Source of the DNA: Chloroflexi bacterium ADurb.Bin180
GTDB taxonomy: Bacteria; Chloroflexota; Anaerolineae; UBA2200
Reading direction: 5' to 3'
DNA: 60,823 nucleotides
Assembly (NCBI GenBank): GCA_002070215.1
Contig: MWCV01000002.1
Span: 98,952 to 159,774, forward strand
In this document: positions 9,022-17,209 of the stretch, one piece after another
Numbering within the stretch: the stretch's first letter is position 1
How the letters are laid out: the number at the start of each line of letters is the position of its first letter
The notes under the pieces: model-generated
The model's database searches: none
The model's input: only the letters and a program-made list of their open reading frames with translations
What the model was told of the DNA's origin: nothing
Made by a program: the position numbers and the translations under genes

Positions 9022-10146
9022 TTGGACAAGCGCGAAAAGCTCAAGCTCCTGGCGCGCGCTGCACAATACGACCTCTGCGCGAGCTGTGGCACGCACTCAG
9101 CGCGGGTGCGCGACGAAATCGGACATTGGATCTTCCCCGCCGCTCTCCCCGACGGAAGGCACGTAGCCCTGCTCAAGGTCCTCCAATCCAACGCCTGTGA
9201 GAACGATTGTTTCTATTGTGCCAATCGGCGTTCGCGCAACACAACCCGCTGCGACCTCGCACCGGAGGAACTGGCCTGGTCGTTCACCGAGCTGGTGCGC
9301 ACGCGCAGGGCGGAAGGCCTGTTCCTGAGCTCTGCCATCTGCCGCGACACCGCCCGCACCATGGCCCAGATGATTGCTACGGTTGAGCTCGTGCGACAGA
9401 AGTACGAGTTTCGCGGCTACATCCACCTCAAACTGCTGCCTGGAACGGACGAGGCCACCATTGAGCGCGCCGTGCAGCTCGCCGACCGAGTCTCGGTCAA
9501 CCTGGAGGCCCCGAGCGCGGCCCGACTGGAGCGATTGAGCGGTGACAAGCGCTTTGACCAGCAACTGATGCAACCGCTGAAAAGCGCCGGGCGGCTCCGC
9601 GATGCTGGTCTGGGCGCCAGGGCCGGGCTGACAACCCAGTTCGTTGTGGGCGGAGCCGGAGAATCAGACGCCGAGATCCTCGGCACAGTAGCCCAGCTCT
9701 ACCGCGAGCTGCGGCTGAGGAGAGCTTACTACAGTGCGTTTCAGCCGGTGCCGCTCACTCCTCTGCAGGACCTCCCGGCAACTTCCCCTCTTCGTGAGCA
9801 CCGTCTGTACCAGAGCGATTTCTTGCTGCGTCAGTATGGCTTTGACCTTGCCGACATACCGCTGGACCCGGCCGGCAATCTGTCTCTGGTCCACGACCCC
9901 AAGCTGGGCTGGGCATTGGCTCACCCCGAGCGATTTCCGATTGAGGTGAACAAGGCGTGCCAAGAGGAGCTGCTTCGGGTACCGGGAATCGGTCCAGTAT
10001 CAGCGCGGCGGATCATCCTGCTGCGCGCGACGAACCGGCCTACCTGCCTTGAGCACCTGGCAGCCATCGGAGTGGCAGAAAAGCGGGCGGCTCCGTACAT
10101 CACCATCAACGGTCGCCGCCCGCCCCAGCAGTTGTCACTCTTCTAG
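9022..10146 (+). CDS. Radical SAM protein, putative DNA modification/repair type, with C-terminal HhH
   Basis: This 374-residue protein resembles the SplB-related family annotated as putative DNA modification/repair radical SAM protein. The cluster-binding motif is Cys59-x3-Cys63-x2-Cys66 (ACENDCFYCANR). A helix-hairpin-helix DNA-binding motif, RVPGIGPVSARRII, sits near the C-terminus, consistent with a nucleic-acid substrate. The TTG start at 9022 has a GGGAGG site 9 bases upstream; the ATG at 8998 lies upstream of the predicted transcription start. In other genomes the gene is often paired with a uracil-DNA-glycosylase-like partner, which is absent here. The substrate is unknown. Confidence 0.85.
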   Translation: MDKREKLKLLARAAQYDLCASCGTHSARVRDEIGHWIFPAALPDGRHVALLKVLQSNACENDCFYCANRRSRNTTRCDLAPEELAWSFTELVRTRRAEGLFLSSAICRDTARTMAQMIATVELVRQKYEFRGYIHLKLLPGTDEATIERAVQLADRVSVNLEAPSAARLERLSGDKRFDQQLMQPLKSAGRLRDAGLGARAGLTTQFVVGGAGESDAEILGTVAQLYRELRLRRAYYSAFQPVPLTPLQDLPATSPLREHRLYQSDFLLRQYGFDLADIPLDPAGNLSLVHDPKLGWALAHPERFPIEVNKACQEELLRVPGIGPVSARRIILLRATNRPTCLEHLAAIGVAEKRAAPYITINGRRPPQQLSLF

Positions 10147-10156
10147 TCCAGTCGTG

Positions 10157-10174
10157 GCGAGGAAGGTTCCTCGC
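10157..10174. terminator. Palindrome between two convergent genes
   Basis: GCGAGGAA and TTCCTCGC form an 8-bp inverted repeat separated by two bases, in the 35-base gap between the convergent radical SAM and dehydrogenase genes. There is no T-run, so termination is only a guess. Confidence 0.35.
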
Positions 10175-10181
10175 AGTGCGG

Positions 10182-11225
10182 CTACATGGTCACGATGACC
10201 CGATAGTTGTTGCCATTCATCGCTGCTTCCAGGCCGTCCCGGAGCTGCGAAAAGGGAAAAACACTCGTGATGAGCGGCCGCATGTCAACTGCGCGGGTCG
10301 TGATGAGACCCACTGCCTGAAGGAACTCCCCCTGCCCCTGGCTTACTGTTCCAGTCAGAACAATCTCCTTGCTGTGGAACAGGTTCGGATCGATGGTGAT
10401 GCTGGAGCCACGAGGATACACGCTGGCATAAACCATCAGCCGACCGCCCTTGGCCACAGCCTGAATGGCCTCCTGAATCGCGGCGGCAACGCCGACGGCC
10501 ACGATGACCACCTCTGCACCGCGGCCGTTCGTCAAGGCTTTGACTCGCTCGACCAGGCTCTCCTTGCTTGGGTCAATCGTCTCCAGCGCACCCAGCTCTC
10601 TTGCCTTTGCCGCCCGAACCGGATTGGGTTCACTGACCATGACCCTGGCGCCCAGGCGTTGGAGCATAATGAGGTGCAGCAGGCCCATAACCCCCGCGCC
10701 GATGATCACCACGTTGTCTCCTGGCTCAACTCCGGCTTTGACGATGCTGCGGAGAACGCAGGAGAGCGGCTCGGAGAGGCAGGACTCGACAAAGGGCACG
10801 TCCCCCACGGTGGTAAAGATCTGGTAGCCGTCCGCGAGCACGTACTCGGCAAGTCCGCCCGGCCCCATAGGTACACCCGGCTGCCGCTGAGACCAGGAGT
10901 TGTCGCAATTGCTATCCAGGCCGCGACGGCAGGAGGCGCATTGAAAGCAGCGATGCAGCCTCGACACAATCACATGGTCGCCCGGCCTGGCTTTGATCTG
11001 CACTCCGGGGCCGACCTCCGCCAGCACACCCGACACCTCATGGCCGCCTAGCAGTGGATAGAGTGTGCTCTCGACTCCAGAATAAACCCTCTGCTCCCAG
11101 GTGCAGATAGCGCAGGCCTTGACCTGCACCAGCGCCTGGCCGGGACCTGGCGTCGGGATGGGCACTTCCTCGACCACGACCTCCCTCGGAGCAGTGAGAA
11201 TGCTGCGTTTGTATGTTCTGGTCAT
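10182..11225 (-). CDS. Zinc-dependent medium-chain alcohol/polyol dehydrogenase
   Basis: A 347-residue MDR-superfamily enzyme expected to oxidise a (phospho)polyol or alcohol with NAD(P). Catalytic zinc candidates are Cys38 (in CAICTWE), His62-Glu63 (GGHE) and a later acidic residue; the structural zinc site is Cys93, Cys96, Cys99 and Cys107. The nucleotide-binding loop is IGAGVMGLL near residues 175-183. It closes the PTS operon, so it probably acts on the imported phosphorylated sugar alcohol or its derivative; the exact substrate cannot be read from sequence. ATG at 11225 is preceded by a GGAGA site. Confidence 0.85.
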   Translation of the reverse strand: MTRTYKRSILTAPREVVVEEVPIPTPGPGQALVQVKACAICTWEQRVYSGVESTLYPLLGGHEVSGVLAEVGPGVQIKARPGDHVIVSRLHRCFQCASCRRGLDSNCDNSWSQRQPGVPMGPGGLAEYVLADGYQIFTTVGDVPFVESCLSEPLSCVLRSIVKAGVEPGDNVVIIGAGVMGLLHLIMLQRLGARVMVSEPNPVRAAKARELGALETIDPSKESLVERVKALTNGRGAEVVIVAVGVAAAIQEAIQAVAKGGRLMVYASVYPRGSSITIDPNLFHSKEIVLTGTVSQGQGEFLQAVGLITTRAVDMRPLITSVFPFSQLRDGLEAAMNGNNYRVIVTM

Positions 11226-11240
11226 CTGTCTCCTGCCCTT

Positions 11241-12038
11241 CTAGTGCAGGGCCCTGGCGGCCTGTGCCGCGGTGGCCTCGTCATGGATGACCGCACGGAT
11301 GGCTCGCACCATCTTTTCCGGGTGAGTGTACTGATAGATGTTGCGGCCAATCGCCACCCCCTTTGCCCCCGCCCTCATAGCATCAGAGATCACGGACAAC
11401 AGGTCGGCCTCGTTCTTGATCGTGCCTCCGCCCAGCACAACCACCGGGGCATAAGTGGTATCGACGATCTTCCGGAAGCTTTCCACGTCGCCGCTGTACT
11501 GCGTCTTGACCAGGTCGGCACCCATTTCCACTGCCACGCGGCAGGCAAAGCCGATGTTCTCGGGCGTCCACATGTTGGCCGGGTCCTCGAATCCGCCGGG
11601 AAGTGCCTCAGCCATCACCGGCAGGCTCCACTCCCGGCATTGGGAGACCAGCGCTGCCAGGTAGGGTAGAGTCTCGTCCTCAGAGCGGCTGCCCGGCATA
11701 GCCATGACCGCCACCGCGTCAGCGCCGATGCGCAGCGCGTCGAGCGCGTCGTAACTCAGGCTCATCGCGCCTCGCTCCTTTGCCAGCGCCGTACAGGCAC
11801 CATCGGCGCGCAGCACCACCGCCAGACCGCCGATCTGCTCGGCGAAGCGGGTTGCTACCCCGTAGGTAGTAAGAATGGCGTCTGCACCGCCAGCAACGAT
11901 GGAGTCGATCAACCTGCCGGGGTCCTGCAAACCAGGTAGCACGCCCATAGAACCGGCGTGGTCCATGGCCACGATAAACGCTTTGCCATCGCTCTGGAAA
12001 AGCCGCCTCATACGACGTTCTTTGGCTCCGTACACCAT
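11241..12038 (-). CDS. Class I aldolase (DhnA/LsrF/LacD-like)
   Basis: A 265-residue TIM-barrel aldolase of the class I fructose-bisphosphate aldolase (DhnA) type. AMDHAGSMG at residues 24-32 and the Schiff-base lysine Lys178 in DLVKTQYSGD are visible, as is the phosphate-binding VLGGGTIKN and GVAIGRNIYQY. Relatives cleave fructose- or tagatose-bisphosphate, or act in autoinducer-2 breakdown. Its place between a PTS permease and a dehydrogenase suggests the cleavage step of a sugar pathway. ATG at 12038 follows AGGAGG. Confidence 0.82.
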   Translation of the reverse strand: MVYGAKERRMRRLFQSDGKAFIVAMDHAGSMGVLPGLQDPGRLIDSIVAGGADAILTTYGVATRFAEQIGGLAVVLRADGACTALAKERGAMSLSYDALDALRIGADAVAVMAMPGSRSEDETLPYLAALVSQCREWSLPVMAEALPGGFEDPANMWTPENIGFACRVAVEMGADLVKTQYSGDVESFRKIVDTTYAPVVVLGGGTIKNEADLLSVISDAMRAGAKGVAIGRNIYQYTHPEKMVRAIRAVIHDEATAAQAARALH

Positions 12039-12082
12039 GGTCCTCCTTGCCGTGTCCTGAGCAGACGGACAAGATCACCGTC

Positions 12083-13810
12083 CTAGAAGATACTGAACCC
12101 GCGAATGGGGTACGACCCCAACAGCGCGATCACGATGATGCCGACCATGATCTTCGTGGGGCTGATCCTCTTCTTCTCCAGCAGCCACCAGACAAACAGC
12201 ACCAGCAGCAAAGGCAGCATTTTGGGCATCAGGCTATCGAGCACTTTTTGCAGTTCGAAGGTAGTTCCACCAATGATGAACTTGATCTTGGTCGCCAGAC
12301 TGACAAAACTCACCGTCAGGGCGCCCATGACAAAGTTGCCCAGCACCTGCGCGAGAGTGATCACGCGGTTCAATGCGCCGCCTTTGAGGATGTTGGTCAC
12401 CGCACTGCGACCCTGCAAGTAGCCCTGCTGCCACAACCACCAGCCCACACCCCAGACAAAGATCGCCATCAACACCAAGAATACCACTGGCCCGAGGATG
12501 TTTCCTTGCAGTGCCAGGCTCATACCGATGGCCAGAGCGATCGGAATGACGATGCCCTGCTGGATCGTATCACCAATGCCGGCCATTGGGCCCATCAAGC
12601 TGGTCTTGACCGAGTTGATGGCGTCGTCGCTGATGTCCGCGCCCATGGCCCGCTCTTCTTCCATCGCGATGGTGATGCCGTGCACCACACCGCCGATGTC
12701 GGGCTGGGTGTTGAAGAATACCAGGTGCCGCTTGAGCGCGGCGCTGATGTCTTCCCTTGTCTTGTACAGTTTTTTGATGATGGGCGTCATGCTGTGCGCA
12801 AAGCCCATACCCTGCATACGCTCCCAGTTGTAGCAGGAATGAGAGAAGAATAGCCAGCGCAGCCACGACTGGAACAGGTCGTTCTTGCTCAGCAACTTGA
12901 AGCGCTCAACCTTCTCACCACCGGTAGGAAAGAGCGACAGGCTCTCCTCGCCCTTCGAGGTGAACATCACGTGCAGCAGCGCAACGCACGTGCCGATGAT
13001 CGCCAGCGACAGCAGGTTGACACTGCCGCCAGAGAGCGCGGCGATCATGAACCCGAGGAAAAAGTACGCCGGCAGTGAGCCGCGGAACAGGAAGCGCAAG
13101 TTGAGGGCGATCCCAAGGGCAGCCAGGGCCCCGCTTGCGGTGTACAGCCCACCCATTGCCCAGCCGAGGTTCTGGCCGACCCAGCCCAGCGCCACTGCCA
13201 CTGCCTGAGAGCCAAGGTAGGCGGCCAACATCACCGGAACGGCATAGATGATGAACAACCAGATCTGCGAGGGAACATAGTTCATCCTGGCAACACCGTC
13301 GATATCGGCCTTTTCCGCTCGCTGATCAGCCCAGTGCGCAAAGATGGAGCAGGTGGACAAGCGCAGTGCCCAGGTCAGGCCGCCCAGCAGCCCCAGGGGT
13401 GCGGCAACAGCCAGCGCGGCATCCGCACCGAGGCCACCGCCCAGAGCCAGCGCTGTGCCGAGGTAACCCGCGAGGCCAGGGTCTCCAGGCAAGGAGCCAC
13501 CGGCGGAGAGCCAACCGAGATAGAGAACGTTGATATTGGCTCCGATAGCCATGCCCTCGACGGGTCGTCCCATCACCAGACCGACCAGGGTGCCGGCAAC
13601 CAGCGGCCGGTAGAGCACGGTGAAACCGAGATTGGCAAAGAACGGCGACAGTGAGGCGTAGTAGAAAACTCCGACTACAAAGGCTATGCCAATGCTCATC
13701 TTTGCCTCGCCCTGGCCTGTCGGGGCAGCACGGACGACACTAAATACGCCGCCAACCAGCATCAGCACCACGCTCAATAGCAGAGCCCCCGCAACCTTCC
13801 TACGCTCCAT
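12083..13810 (-). CDS. Fused PTS mannose/fructose/sorbose-family IIC-IID membrane subunit
   Basis: A 575-residue membrane protein combining two PTS subunits that are usually separate. Residues 1 to about 290 are IIC: many hydrophobic helices and the VEGMAIGANINVLYLG segment. Residues about 300-575 are IID: SKNDLFQSWLRW, CYNWERMQGMGF, and GPMAGIGDTIQQG are typical IID boxes. The junction lies near KGEESLSLFPTGG. IIC and IID together form the mannose-family transport channel, so the fusion keeps stoichiometry fixed. It is third in the operon IIA - IIB - IIC/IID - aldolase - dehydrogenase. ATG at 13810 has a GGAGGAGG site. EI and HPr are not in the window. Confidence 0.9.
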   Translation of the reverse strand: MERRKVAGALLLSVVLMLVGGVFSVVRAAPTGQGEAKMSIGIAFVVGVFYYASLSPFFANLGFTVLYRPLVAGTLVGLVMGRPVEGMAIGANINVLYLGWLSAGGSLPGDPGLAGYLGTALALGGGLGADAALAVAAPLGLLGGLTWALRLSTCSIFAHWADQRAEKADIDGVARMNYVPSQIWLFIIYAVPVMLAAYLGSQAVAVALGWVGQNLGWAMGGLYTASGALAALGIALNLRFLFRGSLPAYFFLGFMIAALSGGSVNLLSLAIIGTCVALLHVMFTSKGEESLSLFPTGGEKVERFKLLSKNDLFQSWLRWLFFSHSCYNWERMQGMGFAHSMTPIIKKLYKTREDISAALKRHLVFFNTQPDIGGVVHGITIAMEEERAMGADISDDAINSVKTSLMGPMAGIGDTIQQGIVIPIALAIGMSLALQGNILGPVVFLVLMAIFVWGVGWWLWQQGYLQGRSAVTNILKGGALNRVITLAQVLGNFVMGALTVSFVSLATKIKFIIGGTTFELQKVLDSLMPKMLPLLLVLFVWWLLEKKRISPTKIMVGIIVIALLGSYPIRGFSIF

Positions 13811-13839
13811 ACAGACCTCCTCCTGGAATACGGATTGGC

Positions 13840-14373
13840 CTACTTGACCATGGAAAAGTCCAGAGACTGTTCGCCGGGCACTGTGAGCAGAGTAACCTTG
13901 ACTCCGTCTTGGATCAGACCTCTCAGAATGCGCTTATCCTCTTCGGACATGGAAATGTTCTTGAACACCGATTTGCGTCCAGGGCCGCCGCCGATCCCGC
14001 CCACGTTCAGACGGCTGAAACGCACGCCGCCGTCGAACAATGCTCGAGCCACCCTGGGCGTCTTGACCAGGACCATTGTATGCTCACGGTTCGGTGCATT
14101 CACTCCCAGACTGGCAATACCCTCCTGAACGGAGCGTGCCTCGACCTTGATCCCCGGTGGAGCTGCCAGGCGGAGCACATCTTGCATGAATTCGTCTTGG
14201 GCTACAGCATCGTCGACCACGATAATGAGGTCGACCTTGATGTGCTTGACCCATACCGCCATGACCTGCCCGTGAATGAGCCGGTCATCGATTCTAACCA
14301 GCGCAAGCTCGGCGATTGCGTTCGCCCCCTTCTCGCCGCGTTCCCGCTGTTGGAAGGCTCTGCCTAGGGACAC
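13840..14373 (-). CDS. PTS mannose/fructose/sorbose-family IIB subunit
   Basis: IIB receives phosphate from IIA and passes it to the incoming sugar. The phospho-accepting histidine is His34 in VRIDDRLIHGQV. The 177-residue frame is opened by GTG at 14373, which overlaps the end of the IIA gene by 10 bases. Family members start about 20 residues later, but I see no good internal start codon (only ATC or CTG), so the start is uncertain. The domain runs to the C-terminal GEQSLDFSMVK. Confidence 0.9.
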   Translation of the reverse strand: MSLGRAFQQRERGEKGANAIAELALVRIDDRLIHGQVMAVWVKHIKVDLIIVVDDAVAQDEFMQDVLRLAAPPGIKVEARSVQEGIASLGVNAPNREHTMVLVKTPRVARALFDGGVRFSRLNVGGIGGGPGRKSVFKNISMSEEDKRILRGLIQDGVKVTLLTVPGEQSLDFSMVK

Positions 14374-14777
14374 GGTTCTGCATCCCTGCCCAGCAGCGGC
14401 TTGACGTTCACCACTGACTTGACACCGGCTTCCAGTACCTGCACCGCCAGCTCATGCAGCGGCAGGCTCTCCCGCGACGAAAGGGCCTCGATCAGAACAG
14501 CCAGATTCAAACCGGTGACGCACTCTACGTTGGGCAACAACACCTTGCGTGACGAAACGTTAAAGGGGGTCCCGCCGAAGAGGTCAACCAGGATCAAAGC
14601 ATCCTGCCCCTCAAGGCCGGCCATCGCCGCGTCGAGTTTGTCGCCCAGGAATTCCGGGCTGTCTTCTGGTAGCAGCGAAACAGCCTGTACACTCTCCTGC
14701 GGCCCGACGATCATCTCTGCTGCTCGAATGAGCGCCTCACCCAAGTCGCCGTGGGTCACCAGCACAATGTTGATCAC
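14364..14777 (-). CDS. PTS mannose/fructose-family IIA subunit
   Basis: The 137-residue IIA domain takes phosphate from HPr on His9 (VLVTHGDLGEAL), a position shared by the family, and has the ILVDLFGGTPFN segment. It is the first gene of the operon. Start is GTG at 14777 with a GGAGGT site. Translation of IIB overlaps its stop. No gene for HPr, EI or a PTS regulator is present nearby. Confidence 0.92.
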   Translation of the reverse strand: MINIVLVTHGDLGEALIRAAEMIVGPQESVQAVSLLPEDSPEFLGDKLDAAMAGLEGQDALILVDLFGGTPFNVSSRKVLLPNVECVTGLNLAVLIEALSSRESLPLHELAVQVLEAGVKSVVNVKPLLGRDAEPCP

Positions 14778-14922
14778 GAGGTCGTCTACCTCCCTGGAAT
14801 CTCAGAAACGCCCAGCTCAACGGGTCATATCCGCAGCGCAACCGCCAAGGATCTGGTCGTTGGCACTGCCGTCGCGAGCCGCAGTGCACAACCCCAGGCA
14901 CTTCTCCGCTGAGCCTGTATTC

Positions 14923-14951
14923 ACTATATCGTTCACGTGACCCTTCGTCAA
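14923..14951 (-). promoter_or_regulatory. Predicted promoter of the PTS operon with palindrome in spacer
   Basis: On the minus strand TTGACG (14946-14951) and TATAGT (14923-14928) are 17 bases apart. The spacer holds a perfect palindrome TCACGTGA at 14933-14940, a possible operator. About 145 bases of leader follow before the IIA start; I see no recognisable riboswitch in them. Confidence 0.65.
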
Positions 14952-14985
14952 GGCGAGGTGGTCCCTCCGCGAAGCCGTGTGTCAC

Positions 14986-15014
14986 TTGACAACGGACTCA
15001 GACTATCCTATGCT
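14986..15014 (+). promoter_or_regulatory. Predicted promoter of the MacAB-type exporter operon
   Basis: TTGACA at 14986-14991 and TATGCT at 15009-15014 with a 17-base spacer, 55 bases before the start of the adaptor gene. It diverges from the PTS promoter 35 bases away. Confidence 0.65.
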
Positions 15015-15068
15015 CTTTAGTGTTGCTAAATATCTGCTGGCCATGAGCCATTAGGAAGGTTGCTGTCG

Positions 15069-16478
15069 ATGACCAAACGAACCTGGTTCTGGATCTCGGC
15101 TGTCGCCGTTCTCGCCGTGGTTGCCTTTCTCGCATTGTGGACTCTGCGTCAGAACCGTGCGCGCCAAACGGCAGCAATCGAGACCGTCGCTGTGCGGCGC
15201 GATACCATTCTGGCTACCGTAACCGCTTCGGGTACTATTCTGCCAGCCCAGTCACTCAAGATGGTGTTTCCTTCCGGAGGTGTTCTGGCCTCGCTCAGCG
15301 TCCGTGCTGGCCAGCAGGTCAAGAAGGGCGACGAGCTCGCCAGACTGGACAGCAGGCAGTTGCAGCTCGCGGTTGACCAGGCCGAGGCCGCCCTCAAGAT
15401 CAGCCAGGCCCGCCTGGCACAGACCCAAGCCGGCGCCACTGCCGCCGACCTGGCCGCCGCCGAGGCCTCCGTCGAGAGTGCTCAGGGCGCCTACGAGACA
15501 GCCAGGAAAAAGACCAGTCTGAAAGGCGACCAATTGGCTCTGGCCGAAAGCGACCTGAAGCGCACCGAGCTGGCCCTGCAGGACGCTCAGGCCGCCTATG
15601 ACCGGATTTCCTGGAGAGCGGATATCGGCATGCTGCCTCAGGCATCGGCCCTGCAGCGCGCCACCCTGGACTATGAGCGAGCCCAGTCCAACTACAAGCT
15701 ACAAGTGGCAGCGATCGATGACACTGCCTTCCGCACGGCCGCAGCGCAACTGGCCCAGGCCAAGGCACAGTTGGAGCGCCTCCGCCAGAGCCCCACCGCC
15801 GAGGAGCTGGCCATCGCCGAAGCGCAGGTGGCGCAATCTCAGGCCTCGCTCGATGCAGCCCGGCTGCGTGTAATCGATGCCACCCTCGTGGCTCCGTTCA
15901 GCGGGACAGTGGTTTCCACCGGCGCAGAGGTCGGCGAATCCGTCAGCGCTGCCACGCCGGTGGTGATCTTGGCCGACCTGGACCGCTTTTACGTAGAGGC
16001 GACCATCGACGAGAGCGATATCGGCCGGATACAGGAGGGCCAGGACGTCACCATCATTCTAGACGCGTTCCCCGACGTCACACTTCGCGGGAGCGTGAGC
16101 CGGCTTGACCCTCTCGGCAAAGTCGCTCAGGGTGTTGTCACCTACTGGACAAGAATCGATGTAATTGCCAAAGATGTGCCTCTTCGGCCCAATATGACCG
16201 CCACGGTCGACATTGTCGTGCAGCGAAAAGCCGACGTCATGCTCGTTCCTAATCGCGCCGTGAAACGAGCCACCGCCGGCCGCTACACCGTGGACGTATG
16301 GAACGGCAAGGCCGTCGACACTCGCAATGTCACCATCGGTCTGAGCAACGATACAGTGACCGAGATCGTCAGCGGGCTGCAAACAGGCGAGGAGGTCGTC
16401 ATCTCCAGCAGCTCTGCCGGCTTGCTTCAGCGACTGGGTCAACGCCAGGGCTTGTTTTTCGGAGGAGCATCCAGGTGA
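15069..16478 (+). CDS. Efflux adaptor subunit (MacA/HlyD-like membrane fusion protein)
   Basis: A 469-residue membrane fusion protein: one N-terminal transmembrane segment (residues about 5-27), a lipoyl half-domain containing LKMVFPSGGVLASLSVRAGQ, a long alanine-rich coiled-coil hairpin (about residues 90-270), the second lipoyl half (VVAPFSGTVVSTGAEVGESV type) and a beta-barrel domain. It links the MacB-like ATPase/permease encoded next to the export path; in a monoderm cell it may act without an outer-membrane channel. ATG at 15069 has an AGGAAGG site. It overlaps the ATPase gene by four bases (GTGA). Confidence 0.88.
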   Translation: MTKRTWFWISAVAVLAVVAFLALWTLRQNRARQTAAIETVAVRRDTILATVTASGTILPAQSLKMVFPSGGVLASLSVRAGQQVKKGDELARLDSRQLQLAVDQAEAALKISQARLAQTQAGATAADLAAAEASVESAQGAYETARKKTSLKGDQLALAESDLKRTELALQDAQAAYDRISWRADIGMLPQASALQRATLDYERAQSNYKLQVAAIDDTAFRTAAAQLAQAKAQLERLRQSPTAEELAIAEAQVAQSQASLDAARLRVIDATLVAPFSGTVVSTGAEVGESVSAATPVVILADLDRFYVEATIDESDIGRIQEGQDVTIILDAFPDVTLRGSVSRLDPLGKVAQGVVTYWTRIDVIAKDVPLRPNMTATVDIVVQRKADVMLVPNRAVKRATAGRYTVDVWNGKAVDTRNVTIGLSNDTVTEIVSGLQTGEEVVISSSSAGLLQRLGQRQGLFFGGASR

Positions 16479-17209
16479 TTCAGCTCGATTCTGTCACCAA
16501 GGTCTACAACATGGGCTCCGTTGAGGTGAACGCGCTGCGCGGCATCGACCTCAAGATCGAACCGGGCGAGTTCATCGCCATTATGGGGCCGTCTGGATCC
16601 GGCAAGAGCACTCTGATGAACATCCTGGGCTGTCTCGACCAGCCCTCGGGAGGGAGCTACCGGCTGGACGGTCTCTCGGTAGCGCAGATGAATGATGACC
16701 AGCTGGCCGAAGTGCGGAACCGCAAGATCGGCTTTGTCTTTCAGAACTATAACCTGCTGGCGCGAACGAGCGCCATCGATAACGTCGAGATCCCCATGGT
16801 GTACGCCGGCGTGTCACTGGCGGACCGTCACAGGAAAGCAGTTGACGCGCTCAAGAGCGTTGGCCTCGCCGAGCGATTGCACCACAAACCCAACCAGCTA
16901 TCCGGCGGCGAGCAGCAACGTGTGGCCATCGCTCGCTCGCTGGTCAATGAACCATCGATCATTCTGGCCGACGAGCCGACCGGCAACCTCGACAGCCGCA
17001 CGGGACGTGAGATTATCAGCATCTTTCAGCATCTCAACCGCGACCGCGGAATGACCATTATCTTTGTCACACACGACCCGGAAGTAGCCGCTTGCACCAG
17101 ACGGATCGTGCGCCTGAGAGACGGTTTGGTCGTGGGCGAGGAGCTCGTGAACCAACCATGCAGCTCGGAGGTCCCCGCCGGCCCGGAAAGCGCGGCAAAC
17201 CGGCCATGA
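16475..17209 (+). CDS. ABC transporter ATP-binding protein (MacB/LolD-like)
   Basis: A 244-residue ATPase. Walker A GPSGSGKS at residues 38-45, signature [12 protein letters not shown] near 143, Walker [14 protein letters not shown], and the H-loop histidine in VTHDPEVA are all intact. Start is GTG at 16475, overlapping the adaptor stop as GTGA and preceded by GGAGGAG. Its stop overlaps the ATG of the permease (ATGA), so the three genes are translationally coupled. Substrate unknown: relatives export macrolides, peptides or lipoproteins. Confidence 0.93.
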   Translation: MIQLDSVTKVYNMGSVEVNALRGIDLKIEPGEFIAIMGPSGSGKSTLMNILGCLDQPSGGSYRLDGLSVAQMNDDQLAEVRNRKIGFVFQNYNLLARTSAIDNVEIPMVYAGVSLADRHRKAVDALKSVGLAERLHHKPNQLSGGEQQRVAIARSLVNEPSIILADEPTGNLDSRTGREIISIFQHLNRDRGMTIIFVTHDPEVAACTRRIVRLRDGLVVGEELVNQPCSSEVPAGPESAANRP

